This document shows, in pieces, positions 1 through 7,304 of a stretch of DNA of 10,627 nucleotides (its first letter is position 1; each line of letters begins with the position of its first letter). The translations under genes and the position numbers were made by a program. Origin of the DNA: Opitutia bacterium (GTDB lineage: Bacteria; Verrucomicrobiota; Verrucomicrobiia; Opitutales; UBA953); NCBI GenBank assembly GCA_021204635.1, contig JAJPZB010000049.1, positions 1 through 10,627 on the forward strand. Direction: 5' to 3'. The notes below the pieces were generated by a model, which was not told the origin of the DNA, searched no databases, and worked only from the letters and a program-made list of their open reading frames with translations.

Positions 1-151
1 CACCACAAACTGCCGTGAACGCCGTTAGGCGTGAACAAATCCGTGTGACATCCCCCGCGGAACATTGTCCCCACCACCAACCCGGCTTCCCCGCCACCAA
101 CCCAAATCTTTGTTCGCCAAATTACCGGAGAAATTTTTCAATCGCCGCAAC
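1..151 (+). repeat. Left copy of composite intergenic repeat (core, GTTA hairpin, CCACCAACCC decamers); no gene
   Basis: This stretch upstream of the first gene looks non-coding. In + orientation it reads ACCACAAAC (2-10), CCGTGA (13-18), a 5-bp hairpin ACGCC-GTTA-GGCGT (19-32), then a 21-nt core at 33-53 that begins GAACAAATCC and ends GTGACATCC. Two CCACCAACCC decamers follow at 74-83 and 94-103. The same blocks recur on the opposite strand at 10413-10461, and the decamer recurs through 10361-10553. Open frames run through it but consist of low-complexity repeat sequence, so I do not call them genes. No promoter is clear. The repeat is seen directly; its role is unknown. Confidence 0.8.
19..32 (+). 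other. Short stem-loop with GTTA loop in left repeat
   Basis: ACGCC (19-23) pairs fully with GGCGT (28-32) around the loop GTTA (24-27), and the 21-nt core follows immediately. The equivalent hairpin at 10434-10447, read on the - strand, has the different stem GGGGC/GTCCC with the same loop. A third at 10610-10623 has ACCGC/GCGGT. Changed stems with a constant loop suggest that the structure itself is maintained. Confidence 0.6.
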
Positions 152-1222
152 ATGCTTAGACTTGAAAAACTCTATGCCGTTCTTGCGAGTGCCTACCGCG
201 CCGAGGAATATCCTGCGCTGCGCCGCCTGCGCGAAATCTGGGCGGATACTCGCCCGCTCGCGGGTTTGCGCGTGATTGTGGCGGCGCCGATTTTTCGCAA
301 CACACTGGCGCAGCATCTCGCGATTGTGGCGGCGGGCGCAGAGATTGTTGTGGGAATTGGCGCGGGTGCGCAGTACGACGCCGACATTGTCAATCTCATA
401 GAAGAGGCGGGAATAAGGCTCGCGAGAGTCGATGACGGAAACGTGCCCGACGCCGACATCATCTTGGACAATGCGGGATATTTCGCCGCATTTTCGCCAC
501 GAATCGGATTCGCGGAATTGACGCGCACCGGCGCCGAAAAATATCGCGATTGCAACAAACCGGTGTTCCTTGCGGACGCGGGAAAAATCAAGAAAATCGA
601 GACATTTCTCGGCACGGGCGAGAGCTTTTTCCGCGCGATGGCGGCGCTCGGGCATCGCGATTGGCGGGGCAAAAAGCTCGTCGTCGCGGGCAGCGGCAAA
701 GTCGGCTCGGGGATAATTTTTTACGCGCACAAATTTGGCGCGGAGGTCGTTTGCATCACGGATCCTGCCACGCTCACGGAGAAGACGCGGCAGCGGGTTT
801 CGCAGGTCGTGGATTATCGCGACGACGCGGGGATTATTTTCGCCGTGCGCGACGCGTTTGCGGTCGTCACCGCCACGGGGAAAAAGGATGCGCTCGCCCG
901 CGCCGAGGTCTCTGCGGCGCTCACGAGGTCGCCTGCCCTTTTGGCGAATATGGGCGTGGAGGACGAGTATGGCACGGGGGTCCCGACGGAGCGCGTTTTG
1001 GAGAAAAAGCGCTCGCTGAATTTTTTCCTTGACGACCCGACGCACATGAAATTCATCGAGGGCACGCTCGCGCTTCACGCCGCCGGCGCGGTGTTTCTTG
1101 CGGAGCACGCGGGGTCGCTGCCGCGCGGGATTTTTGCCCCGCCGCCGGAGATTGAGGACGCGATTTTGCGGATCACGCGCGAGCGCGGTTGCATTTCCGA
1201 AGAGCTCAAGTCAATAGAATAA
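152..1222 (+). CDS. S-adenosylhomocysteine hydrolase-like NAD-binding protein, catalytic residues apparently lost
   Basis: This 356-aa cytosolic protein has the two-domain layout of SAHH. A substrate-like domain covers about 1-160 and 290-356, and a Rossmann domain lies between them. Visible landmarks are ILDNAGYF (104-111, where SAHH has ILDDGGDL), GTGES (154-158, for GCRES), the dinucleotide loop GSGKVGSG (180-187, for GYGDVGKG), ANMGVED (265-271, for NIGHFD) and DDPTHM (294-299, for GHPSFVM). By hand alignment, human H55, D131, K186, C195 and H301 fall on non-equivalent residues, and the C-terminal Lys/Tyr tail of SAHH is missing. True SAHH is usually 430-470 aa. It may act on another nucleoside thioether, bind NAD without hydrolysis, or be regulatory. 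I chose ATG 152 because an earlier in-frame ATG at 65 would translate repeat DNA. No good ribosome site is seen. It is 66 bp from the methyltransferase and likely co-transcribed. Fold membership is fairly secure; function is unknown. Confidence 0.6.
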   Translation: MLRLEKLYAVLASAYRAEEYPALRRLREIWADTRPLAGLRVIVAAPIFRNTLAQHLAIVAAGAEIVVGIGAGAQYDADIVNLIEEAGIRLARVDDGNVPDADIILDNAGYFAAFSPRIGFAELTRTGAEKYRDCNKPVFLADAGKIKKIETFLGTGESFFRAMAALGHRDWRGKKLVVAGSGKVGSGIIFYAHKFGAEVVCITDPATLTEKTRQRVSQVVDYRDDAGIIFAVRDAFAVVTATGKKDALARAEVSAALTRSPALLANMGVEDEYGTGVPTERVLEKKRSLNFFLDDPTHMKFIEGTLALHAAGAVFLAEHAGSLPRGIFAPPPEIEDAILRITRERGCISEELKSIE

Positions 1223-1272
1223 TCGGAGCGAAAATTAAAACCTTGCCCGCATAGTTTTGGGCTGAAAAACTC

Positions 1273-1291
1273 GGAGAAAAACACAGAGGTG
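1273..1291 (+). promoter_or_regulatory. Ribosome binding site deciding a GTG start
   Basis: GGAG at 1273-1276 lies 12 nt before the GTG at 1289. No ATG upstream is in frame, and the next internal ATG would delete the start of the methyltransferase domain. The spacing is longer than ideal. It is nevertheless the most Shine-Dalgarno-like site seen before any gene here. Confidence 0.45.
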
Positions 1292-2062
1292 CAAGGTCTG
1301 AATTATATCAATCAAATTATTTGCGGCGACTGCATAGAGGTGATGAAAACGCTCCCCGATGCCAGCGTCGATCTCGTCGTGACCTCGCCGCCGTATAATT
1401 TGAAAAATTCCACCGGCAACGGCATGAAGTGCGGCAAGGGCGGAAAGTGGTCAAATGCCGCGCTGATCAACGGCTATGCGACGCACGGCGACAGCATGCC
1501 CTATGGGGAATATTGCGAGTGGCAGAAAAAATGCCTCACCGAAATGTTCAGATTGATAAAGGACGACGGCGCAATTTTTTATAATCACAAGTGGCGCGTG
1601 CAGGCGGGCTTGATACAAGACCGGCGCGAAATTGTTCAAGATTTCCCAATTCGCCAAATAATAATATGGAAGCGGAAAGGCGGAATTAACTTTAATCCCG
1701 GATATTTTTTGCCGACATACGAGGTCATCTATCTCATAGCGAAGGAAAAATTCCGCTTGGCGCCTAAGGCAAACCGCGTCGGCGACGTCTGGGAATTTAC
1801 GCAGGAACTCAACAACCGCCACCCCGCGCCGTTCCCGCTCGCCCTGATAGAGCGAATCATTTCATCGACAAACGCCCAAATCATTTTGGACCCGTTCTCC
1901 GGAAGCGGCACAACCGCCCTCGCCGCCAAAAACTTGAACCGAAATTTCATCGGAATAGAAATCTCCGAGGAATATTGCAAAGTCGCCAGAGCGCGATTGG
2001 ACGACACGGATCTTTTCCCACGAAATGACAACAAAATAATACAGGGCGAATTTTGCTTTTAA
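1289..2062 (+). CDS. Solo DNA methyltransferase, beta class (N4-cytosine or N6-adenine)
   Basis: This 257-aa SAM-dependent DNA methyltransferase has the catalytic motif IV TSPPYN at 32-37, ahead of the SAM-binding motif I ILDPFSGSGTT at 199-209. NFIGIEISEEYCKVARARL follows motif I. The order IV then I defines the beta class. Ser in the first position of SPPY is commonest in N4-cytosine enzymes, though some N6-adenine enzymes share it. The region between the motifs (about 38-190), including IIIWKRKGG and FNPGYFLPTYEVIYLIAKEKF, probably contains target recognition. The protein is full length for this compact family. No restriction endonuclease lies nearby, so it looks like an orphan enzyme. The gene is visibly poorer in GC than its neighbours (40-43% in some 60-nt lines against about 60% in mtaD), which may indicate transfer. 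It starts with GTG. Its by-product, SAH, is a typical substrate of the MtaD family encoded next. Confidence 0.88.
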   Translation: MQGLNYINQIICGDCIEVMKTLPDASVDLVVTSPPYNLKNSTGNGMKCGKGGKWSNAALINGYATHGDSMPYGEYCEWQKKCLTEMFRLIKDDGAIFYNHKWRVQAGLIQDRREIVQDFPIRQIIIWKRKGGINFNPGYFLPTYEVIYLIAKEKFRLAPKANRVGDVWEFTQELNNRHPAPFPLALIERIISSTNAQIILDPFSGSGTTALAAKNLNRNFIGIEISEEYCKVARARLDDTDLFPRNDNKIIQGEFCF

Positions 2063-2094
2063 AATGCACAGAATTTTTAAATAGGCAGCATTTT
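2061..2094 (+). other. AT-rich spacer with weak inverted repeat
   Basis: The 79-nt gap before mtaD is AT-rich. AAAATGC (2061-2067) and GCATTTT (2088-2094) can form a 7-bp stem around a 20-nt loop, right after the methyltransferase stop codon. It could be a weak terminator or part of a promoter region for mtaD. The stem is mostly A-T pairs and no clean T tract follows, so no firm assignment is possible. Confidence 0.25.
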
Positions 2095-2141
2095 GTAAAA
2101 TAAATTTTAGTGGAACTTTTACAGACACAAAACTTTGCGAT

Positions 2142-3395
2142 ATGAAGATTTTGATAAAAGGCACTTTGTTGGGCGAGAATGTTGTTGACATTCTCGTTGA
2201 CGGGAATCGATTTGCGAAGATTGGGGGAAAGATTGATGTTCCCGAAATCGACGAAATTATTGATGGCGCGGGGACGGCGATTTTGCCGCCGTTTTACAAT
2301 GCGCACACGCACGCGGCGATGACGCTTTTGCGCGGGTATGCCGACGATATGGAGCTTTTCAAATGGCTCAACGAATACATTTGGCCCTTTGAAGACAAGC
2401 TCACGGCGGAGGACATTTTCGCGGGCTCGCGGCTCGCGATTCTCGAGATGATCAAGTCGGGCACTGTGTTTTTCAACGACATGTATTGGGAGACGCAGGA
2501 GACGATACGCGCGGCGGAATCTATGGGCGTGCGCTCTGCGATTGGCATGGTTTTCACGGACGTCACGCCGAAAGAGCGCGTTGAGAGCAATCTCGATTTT
2601 ATAAAAAATTTCCGGCGCACGGAGCTGACACAGATCACGATTGCGCCGCATGCGATTTACACTGCGAGCGAGGGGCTTCTGCGCCGCTGCGCCGAGTTGG
2701 CGCGGGAACGCGGGCTGCTCTTGCACACGCACCTCGCCGAGACGCAAAAGGAGGTCGCGGACTGCGTGAAAGCGCACGGGAAAAGCCCGACGAAATATCT
2801 CGACGACATCGGCTTTCTCGGCAGCGACGTCGTCGCCGCGCACTGCGTTTGCCTTGATGACAACGACGTGGAAATTCTGCAAAGGCGCGGCGTGACGATC
2901 GCGCACAATCCGGCGGCGAACATGAAGCTCGGCTCAGGAATTTTCCGCGCGGCGGCGTGCAACAAAGCCGGCTGCAAAATCGCGCTCGGCACGGACGGGC
3001 CGTCGTCGAACAATAATCTTGACATGGGCGAGGAAATGAAGTTTGCGGCGCTTTTGGCAAAGGTCTCGGGGACGCCGGAGGACATTCCCGCGCAGAGCGT
3101 TTTCCGCTGGGCGACAAGCGCCGGAGCGGAGGCATTCGGCATCGACGCGGGCGTGATTGCCGAGGGGAAACTCGCCGACGCCCTGCTCGTCGATCTCTCG
3201 GACACGCGCTTCGTGCCCAACCACAACCTGATTTCAAACTGGGTCTATTCGGCGGACAGGCATTGCATTCGCGACGTCATTTGCAACGGGAAAATTCTCA
3301 TGCGGAATCGCGTCGTCGCGGGCGAAGACGAAATCGTCGAGGCGGCAAGAAATGCACCCTGCCTCAAAAAATCGGCGCAGCGACGAAGCGCGTAG
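2142..3395 (+). CDS. mtaD: 5'-methylthioadenosine/S-adenosylhomocysteine deaminase family amidohydrolase
   Basis: This 417-aa cytosolic metal-dependent deaminase belongs to the amidohydrolase superfamily (COG0402, like Thermotoga TM0936). It would convert SAH to S-inosylhomocysteine, or methylthioadenosine to methylthioinosine, releasing ammonia. All catalytic positions are visible: metal ligands H55 and H57 in NAHTH, H170 in APHAIY, H197 and E200 in HTHLAE, H234 in AAHCV and D285 in GTDGPSSNNNLDM. The N-terminal beta-sandwich (1-50) and C-terminal return of that domain (about 345-400, including VICNGKILMRN) are present, and length is normal. The start is ATG 2142; no Shine-Dalgarno is seen. 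It follows a SAM-dependent DNA methyltransferase and an SAHH-like gene, which favours SAH as substrate. The same fold also deaminates aminodeoxyfutalosine in some menaquinone pathways, and this cannot be excluded from sequence. It converges on the hydrolase gene with a 30-bp gap. Confidence 0.87.
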   Translation: MKILIKGTLLGENVVDILVDGNRFAKIGGKIDVPEIDEIIDGAGTAILPPFYNAHTHAAMTLLRGYADDMELFKWLNEYIWPFEDKLTAEDIFAGSRLAILEMIKSGTVFFNDMYWETQETIRAAESMGVRSAIGMVFTDVTPKERVESNLDFIKNFRRTELTQITIAPHAIYTASEGLLRRCAELARERGLLLHTHLAETQKEVADCVKAHGKSPTKYLDDIGFLGSDVVAAHCVCLDDNDVEILQRRGVTIAHNPAANMKLGSGIFRAAACNKAGCKIALGTDGPSSNNNLDMGEEMKFAALLAKVSGTPEDIPAQSVFRWATSAGAEAFGIDAGVIAEGKLADALLVDLSDTRFVPNHNLISNWVYSADRHCIRDVICNGKILMRNRVVAGEDEIVEAARNAPCLKKSAQRRSA

Positions 3396-3409
3396 TTGCA
3401 CGCTGCGCC
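3367..3409 (-). terminator. Probable terminator of the MBL-fold gene, inside the 3' end of mtaD
   Basis: GGCGCAGCG (3374-3382) and CGCTGCGCC (3401-3409) form a perfect 9-bp GC-rich stem with an 18-nt loop. Read on the - strand, the stem is followed by GATTTTTTG. This matches an intrinsic terminator for the gene that ends at 3426. No T tract follows on the + strand, so it should not terminate mtaD. Its distal half lies within the last mtaD codons, so those codons double as terminator sequence. Confidence 0.6.
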
Positions 3410-3425
3410 ACAATCGCGAAAACGC

Positions 3426-4109
3426 TCACTCGCGCACGAAGGCGTTTGACGCTTTCTCGTCCTCGATTGTCGTCGTGGGACCGTGGCCGGGGAAGACTTT
3501 CACGTCGTTTGGCAACACGTAAAGTTTCTCGCGGATGGATTTTTCGAGAACGCGGAAATCGCCGCCCTGCAAATCGGAGCGCCCGACGCTTCCGGCGAAA
3601 AGCACGTCCCCGGTGAAGACGATTTTCTCCGCCGCGCAGTAGAACGCGAGACTGCCCGGGCAATGGCCGGGGACGTGAAACGCGCGCCATTCCCTGCCGA
3701 GAAGCGTGAACGCGTCGTTGTCGTTCGTCGGCCGCGACAGCGCGAACGGCGGGAAATCGTCGTCGCTCAACCCCGGGACAGCGGCTTGAAAAAGCGGCGC
3801 AAATTTCTCGGGCTTTTCGCAGAAATCGCGACCGTCTTCGTGCGCAAACACGGGAATGTCTTTCCCGCACTTCGCGAGAGCGGCGGCGATGCCGGCATTG
3901 TGATCCCAGTGACCGTGCGTGAGCAAAATCGCTTCGAGCGCGAAGGCATTTCTCTTCGCAAAATTCGCGAGCTTCTCGCCCGCGCCCGGCGGCACGTCAA
4001 CCGCGATAAAGCGAGACTGCACCTCATCGACGACAAGGTACATGTTCGTGTCAAACGGCCCCTCTGCCGACGCACAAATTTTCAGGCTTTCGCTCGTGTA
4101 ATTTTTCAT
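3426..4109 (-). CDS. Metallo-beta-lactamase-fold hydrolase (glyoxalase II-like)
   Basis: This 227-aa cytosolic enzyme has a binuclear metal site. The THGHWDH motif gives H65, H67, D69 and H70. Further ligands are H149 in VPGHCPGS, D168 in FTGDVLF and H209 in FPGHGPTTT. The segment GSVGRSDL after the bridging Asp and the short C-terminus fit the compact glyoxalase II-like group (YcbL-like) common in bacteria. They lack the extra C-terminal helical domain of classical GloB. Likely substrates are thioesters such as S-lactoylglutathione or a related thiol adduct, but sequence does not settle this. I chose ATG at 4109 because family similarity begins just after it (KICASAEGPFDTNMYLV). An in-frame ATG 111 nt upstream would add a basic, unrelated leader and start inside the 4211-4260 terminator. 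It stands alone between two terminators and converges with mtaD. Confidence 0.85.
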   Translation of the reverse strand: MKNYTSESLKICASAEGPFDTNMYLVVDEVQSRFIAVDVPPGAGEKLANFAKRNAFALEAILLTHGHWDHNAGIAAALAKCGKDIPVFAHEDGRDFCEKPEKFAPLFQAAVPGLSDDDFPPFALSRPTNDNDAFTLLGREWRAFHVPGHCPGSLAFYCAAEKIVFTGDVLFAGSVGRSDLQGGDFRVLEKSIREKLYVLPNDVKVFPGHGPTTTIEDEKASNAFVRE

Positions 4110-4210
4110 TTTGGCAAAAATATTTCGCGCGATTATCTCCACCCGCCCGCCGCGCGGCGATTGTTTTCTGCAAAAACTACCGCCGCTCCCCTTTCGCCAC
4201 AAACCTGCAC

Positions 4211-4260
4211 AAAAAAACATTCTGCGGCGGGCAGAACTCCGACGCAGAATGTTTTGTTTT
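4211..4260. terminator. Strong terminator hairpin downstream of pilC, probably bidirectional
   Basis: AAAACATTCTGCG (4214-4226) and CGCAGAATGTTTT (4243-4255) pair perfectly over 13 bp around a 16-nt loop. Seven A residues at 4211-4217 read as T on the - strand, directly after the stem, so it terminates the pilC operon ending at 4290. On the + strand a T-rich tail follows, but no + strand gene lies just upstream. It also isolates the hydrolase gene from pilus transcription. Confidence 0.85.
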
Positions 4261-4289
4261 TCTGGATTGGTGTGGGCGCGGGCGGCGGA

Positions 4290-5519
4290 TTATGCGCCGG
4301 TCATCTTTTGGATGACGGCGATGATCGGCATGAACATCGCTATGACGATTGTTCCGACGACGACGGCGAGGAACACGATGAGCAAAGGCTCGATAATCGA
4401 AGTCAGGGCGCCGACGGCGTTATCAACCTCTTCGTCGTAGTTGTCTGCCACGCGGTTGAGCATTTCGGGAAGTTGACCGGTTTCCTCGCCGACCTGCACC
4501 ATTGAGCAGACCATCGCGGGGAACACCTTCGTTTGTTCGAGAGGCGCGGCGAGAGTGTCGCCATCGCGAACGCGGTCGTGAACCTTTTCAAGCGCCTCTT
4601 GCAAAACGACATTATTCAGGGTTTCCGTCGTGATTTTCATCGCCTGCAAAATCGGGACGCCGGAAGACATCAGCGTGCCGAAGGTTCGCGAAAAGCGAGA
4701 CACCGCGACAATCTGCAAAAACGTGCCAATTTTCGGCATTTTGAACATCACGCGGTCGCGCAGAGCGCAAACTTTCGGGCTCTTGAACAGCATTCTTATT
4801 ACGAAAACGACCACGACAACGGTGATAACCGTCACGAGAAAGTGCTCACGCAAGGCGGTGCCGACATCCATAACTGCTTGCGTCAGCGCAGGCATTTCGC
4901 CGCCCTGCGACATGAGCATCTGTTGGAACGACGGAACGACGAAGGTCAGCAAAACGTAAACGATTATCCCCGCGATGCAGAGAACGACGACAGGGTAAAC
5001 CATCGCCGACTTGACCTTCTTTTTAATCCTGACCGCCTTTTCCTGGAATGTCGCGAGGCGGTCGAGCACAGTGTCGAGAACACCGCCGGCCTCGCCCGCC
5101 TTGACCATGTTCACGTAGAGGCGGTCAAACATCTTCGGGTATTGCGAAAACGCGTCCGAGAGTGAATTTCCGGATTGTATGTTGTCGCAAATATTTTCGA
5201 GCGCGCCCTTGAAATTCGGGTCGCGTTCCTGTGCGGACAAAATCTGGTTTGCGCGCAAAAGCGGCAAGCCCGCTTGGAGCAGCGTCGCGAGCTGGCGCGT
5301 AAACACGGTCAGCTGCTCGTTGGAAATTTTCTTGTTGTAGCCCTGCTTTTTCTTTTTTCCGCCTTTTTTGCCGAGAGAAAAACCTTCCTCGGAGATAGAC
5401 GACACCATGAGGCGCTGCTGCTGGAGCTTCGCCCGCGCCTGCTCTTCGTTCGGAGCTTCGATAGAGCCGGAAACCTGTTTTCCGGTGCCGTCAATTGCCT
5501 TGTATTTGAATTTCGCCAT
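4290..5519 (-). CDS. pilC: PilC/GspF-family inner-membrane platform protein
   Basis: This 409-aa polytopic inner-membrane protein is the platform on which cytoplasmic ATPases drive pilin assembly and retraction, or pseudopilin movement in type II secretion. It has a typical N-terminus (MAKFKYKAIDGTGK, then GSIEAPNEEQARAKL) and an unusually Lys-rich linker KKGGKKKKQG (51-60). Two repeated T2SSF domains follow. The first runs about 69-195 with FTRQLATLLQAGLPL and VKAGEAGGVLD; the second about 273-400 with FSRTFGTLMSSGVPI and VQVGEETGQLPEML. Hydrophobic segments lie near 172-195, 226-245 and 378-401. Length is normal (about 400). It is the last gene of the operon, 84 bp after pilB and 30 bp before a strong terminator. 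No Shine-Dalgarno precedes the ATG. Adjacency to pilT favours a type IV pilus over type II secretion. Confidence 0.95.
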   Translation of the reverse strand: MAKFKYKAIDGTGKQVSGSIEAPNEEQARAKLQQQRLMVSSISEEGFSLGKKGGKKKKQGYNKKISNEQLTVFTRQLATLLQAGLPLLRANQILSAQERDPNFKGALENICDNIQSGNSLSDAFSQYPKMFDRLYVNMVKAGEAGGVLDTVLDRLATFQEKAVRIKKKVKSAMVYPVVVLCIAGIIVYVLLTFVVPSFQQMLMSQGGEMPALTQAVMDVGTALREHFLVTVITVVVVVFVIRMLFKSPKVCALRDRVMFKMPKIGTFLQIVAVSRFSRTFGTLMSSGVPILQAMKITTETLNNVVLQEALEKVHDRVRDGDTLAAPLEQTKVFPAMVCSMVQVGEETGQLPEMLNRVADNYDEEVDNAVGALTSIIEPLLIVFLAVVVGTIVIAMFMPIIAVIQKMTGA

Positions 5520-5603
5520 TTTTCGTTGCGGAGTTTTTTAAATTGTTGTCGTCGGGGATAAGGGGAAACGGATTGGGGGAGAAGTCGCGTCAGCGGCAGA
5601 AGA

Positions 5604-7283
5604 TTAGGTGTACTTTAAGACCTCTTCGATGGTGGTCAAGCCATCGAAAATGCAGCGCAGTCCGTCGTCGCGCAGGGTGCGCATTCCGTTCTCGATTGCG
5701 CGCTGTTTCAGAACGAGCGTCGGCGCTTTTTTCGTTATCAGCTCGCGAATCGGGTCGTTGATCATCATGAGCTCAAAGAGCCCTTGCCGCCCCTTGTATC
5801 CCGTCTTGTTGCAGGTGGAACAGCCCTTGCCGTAGTAAAACTGCTTCTCCGCGATTTCGAGCGGATCGACTTGCAGCATGTTTATGACAGCCTGATCCGG
5901 CTCGTATGCCACCTTGCAATCGCGGCAAATCCGGCGGAGAAGCCGCTGCCCGAGAACGCCTTCGAGAGACGCCGCGATGAGGAACGATTCAAGCCCCATA
6001 TCGACGAGACGCGTGACCGCGCCCGGCGCGTCGTTCGTGTGCAAAGTCGAGAGCACGACGTGCCCCGTGAGCGCCGCCTGAATCGCGATACTGCCGGTCT
6101 CCTGGTCGCGGATTTCCCCGACCATGATCGTGTCGGGGTCTTGACGCAGAAATGAACGTAGCGCCGACGCAAATGTCAGCCCAACCTGATGGTTGATCTG
6201 CACCTGCATAATTCCCTCGATTTCGTATTCGACAGGGTCTTCCGCCGTGAGAATTTTCACATCGACGGTGTTCACCTCGCGAAGCGCGGAATAAAGCGTC
6301 GTCGTTTTGCCGGAACCGGTCGGACCCGTGACGATGAAAATCCCGTTCGGTCGGTTCACGAGAGAGCGGATTCCATCCATGATCTCGTCCGTCATCGTCA
6401 GGTTTTCGAGGTCGAGGTTGACAACGCCCTTGTCGAGGATACGCATAACAACGGATTCGCCAAACTGCGTCGGAAGCGTGGAAACACGAATATCGATCGG
6501 GCGACCGCCGACCGTGGTCTTTATGCGACCGTCTTGCGGAATGCGCCGCTCTGCAATGTTGAGCCCCGACATAACCTTGACGCGCGCCGTGACAGAGTTT
6601 GCGAGCGACGCCGGCGGCGGTGTCATTTCGTAGAGCGCGCCGTCAATGCGATAGCGAATGCGGAACTCGCCCTCAAACGGCTCAAAGTGAATATCGGACG
6701 CTTTTGCCTTGACAGCCTCTTGCAACACGACATCGACGAAGCGGATAATCGGCGCCTGCGAAGCGGAATTGGAAAGGGAATTTTCGTCGTCGCCGCCGAG
6801 ATCCAAGCCCTCGATCTCGCTCAAAATCTGATCCATCGACGAATTTTCTTCGCCGTAATACTTTACGATAATCTCGTCGATGAGCGCCGGATTTGCCACG
6901 GAGAGCTCCACATCCCTTTTCAACACGAACGAAAGCTCTTCGTTGATCGAGAAATTAAACGGGTCCTTCGTCAGAAAATAAATCCGGTCGGCGTCTGCGT
7001 CATACGGCACAATCCCGTATTTATGCGCCTGCGCCGCCGAGATGAGGCGAATCAGGCTTCCATCGATGGTCTCGGGAATTTCGCCGACGAAGCGCACGCC
7101 GAGATGGTTCGCAGCGAGTTTCAAAATCTCGTCTTTCACGAAATATCCGGCGTCTTCGAGAACGTCTGTAAACGCCTTCCCGATCTCCGTATGCTCCGCC
7201 CAGGCGTCGTCCAATTGCGCCTTCGTGATCTTTCCGGATTCCTCAAATATCGAGGACAGCGTCTCGCTATGGTCGTCAAACAT
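5604..7283 (-). CDS. pilB: PilB/GspE-family assembly ATPase (distal copy, next to pilC)
   Basis: This 559-aa hexameric cytoplasmic ATPase would power pilus extension. The N-terminal PilB/GspE (MshEN-like) region covers about 1-150. An acidic linker (SEIEGLDLGGDDEN) leads to the N2 domain, starting near APIIRFVDVVLQEAVKAKASDIHFEP. The motor has Walker A GPTGSGKTT (320-328), the Asp box AEDPVEYE (347-354), RQDPD (380-384), Walker B MVGEIRDQET (387-396) and the His box STLHTNDAPGAV. Four cysteines, C453/C456 and C488/C491, form the zinc-binding pairs of PilB/GspE that PilT lacks. All consensus positions checked are intact. It lies 21 bp after pilT and 84 bp before pilC on the same strand. ATG 7283 is preceded by an AT-rich leader without Shine-Dalgarno. 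GspE is the alternative name if the system is secretory. Confidence 0.93.
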   Translation of the reverse strand: MFDDHSETLSSIFEESGKITKAQLDDAWAEHTEIGKAFTDVLEDAGYFVKDEILKLAANHLGVRFVGEIPETIDGSLIRLISAAQAHKYGIVPYDADADRIYFLTKDPFNFSINEELSFVLKRDVELSVANPALIDEIIVKYYGEENSSMDQILSEIEGLDLGGDDENSLSNSASQAPIIRFVDVVLQEAVKAKASDIHFEPFEGEFRIRYRIDGALYEMTPPPASLANSVTARVKVMSGLNIAERRIPQDGRIKTTVGGRPIDIRVSTLPTQFGESVVMRILDKGVVNLDLENLTMTDEIMDGIRSLVNRPNGIFIVTGPTGSGKTTTLYSALREVNTVDVKILTAEDPVEYEIEGIMQVQINHQVGLTFASALRSFLRQDPDTIMVGEIRDQETGSIAIQAALTGHVVLSTLHTNDAPGAVTRLVDMGLESFLIAASLEGVLGQRLLRRICRDCKVAYEPDQAVINMLQVDPLEIAEKQFYYGKGCSTCNKTGYKGRQGLFELMMINDPIRELITKKAPTLVLKQRAIENGMRTLRDDGLRCIFDGLTTIEEVLKYT

Positions 7284-7304
7284 GGCAAAAATTCGGATTA
7301 AAAA

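Noticed and set aside
15..275. Small protein at the left edge (86 codons), and its counterpart at 10290-10559 on the - strand (89 codons)
   Set aside because: Both translate the intergenic repeat and share a short peptide (EQIRVTS) only because they contain the same 21-nt core. Pro/Asn-rich low-complexity sequence and no ribosome site.
122..1108. Long open frame on the - strand opposite the SAHH-like gene (328 codons)
   Set aside because: Arg/His-rich translation with no recognisable domain, lying fully antisense to a gene with a clear fold; explained by GC-biased third positions.
2063..2141. Separate promoter for mtaD
   Set aside because: The spacer is AT-rich with several TATAAT-like words, but no -35/-10 pair stands out from composition.
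1947..2906. Long open frame on the - strand opposite the methyltransferase end and mtaD
   Set aside because: It spans the AT-rich spacer and two well-supported genes, and its translation is low-complexity and Arg-rich.
3483..4505. Long open frame on the + strand opposite the hydrolase gene
   Set aside because: It crosses a strong terminator and overlaps the end of pilC, while the opposite strand encodes all metal ligands of a metallo-beta-lactamase fold.
6189..7301. Long + strand open frame (370 codons) opposite pilB
   Set aside because: Antisense shadow of a highly conserved ATPase; no family features in the translation.
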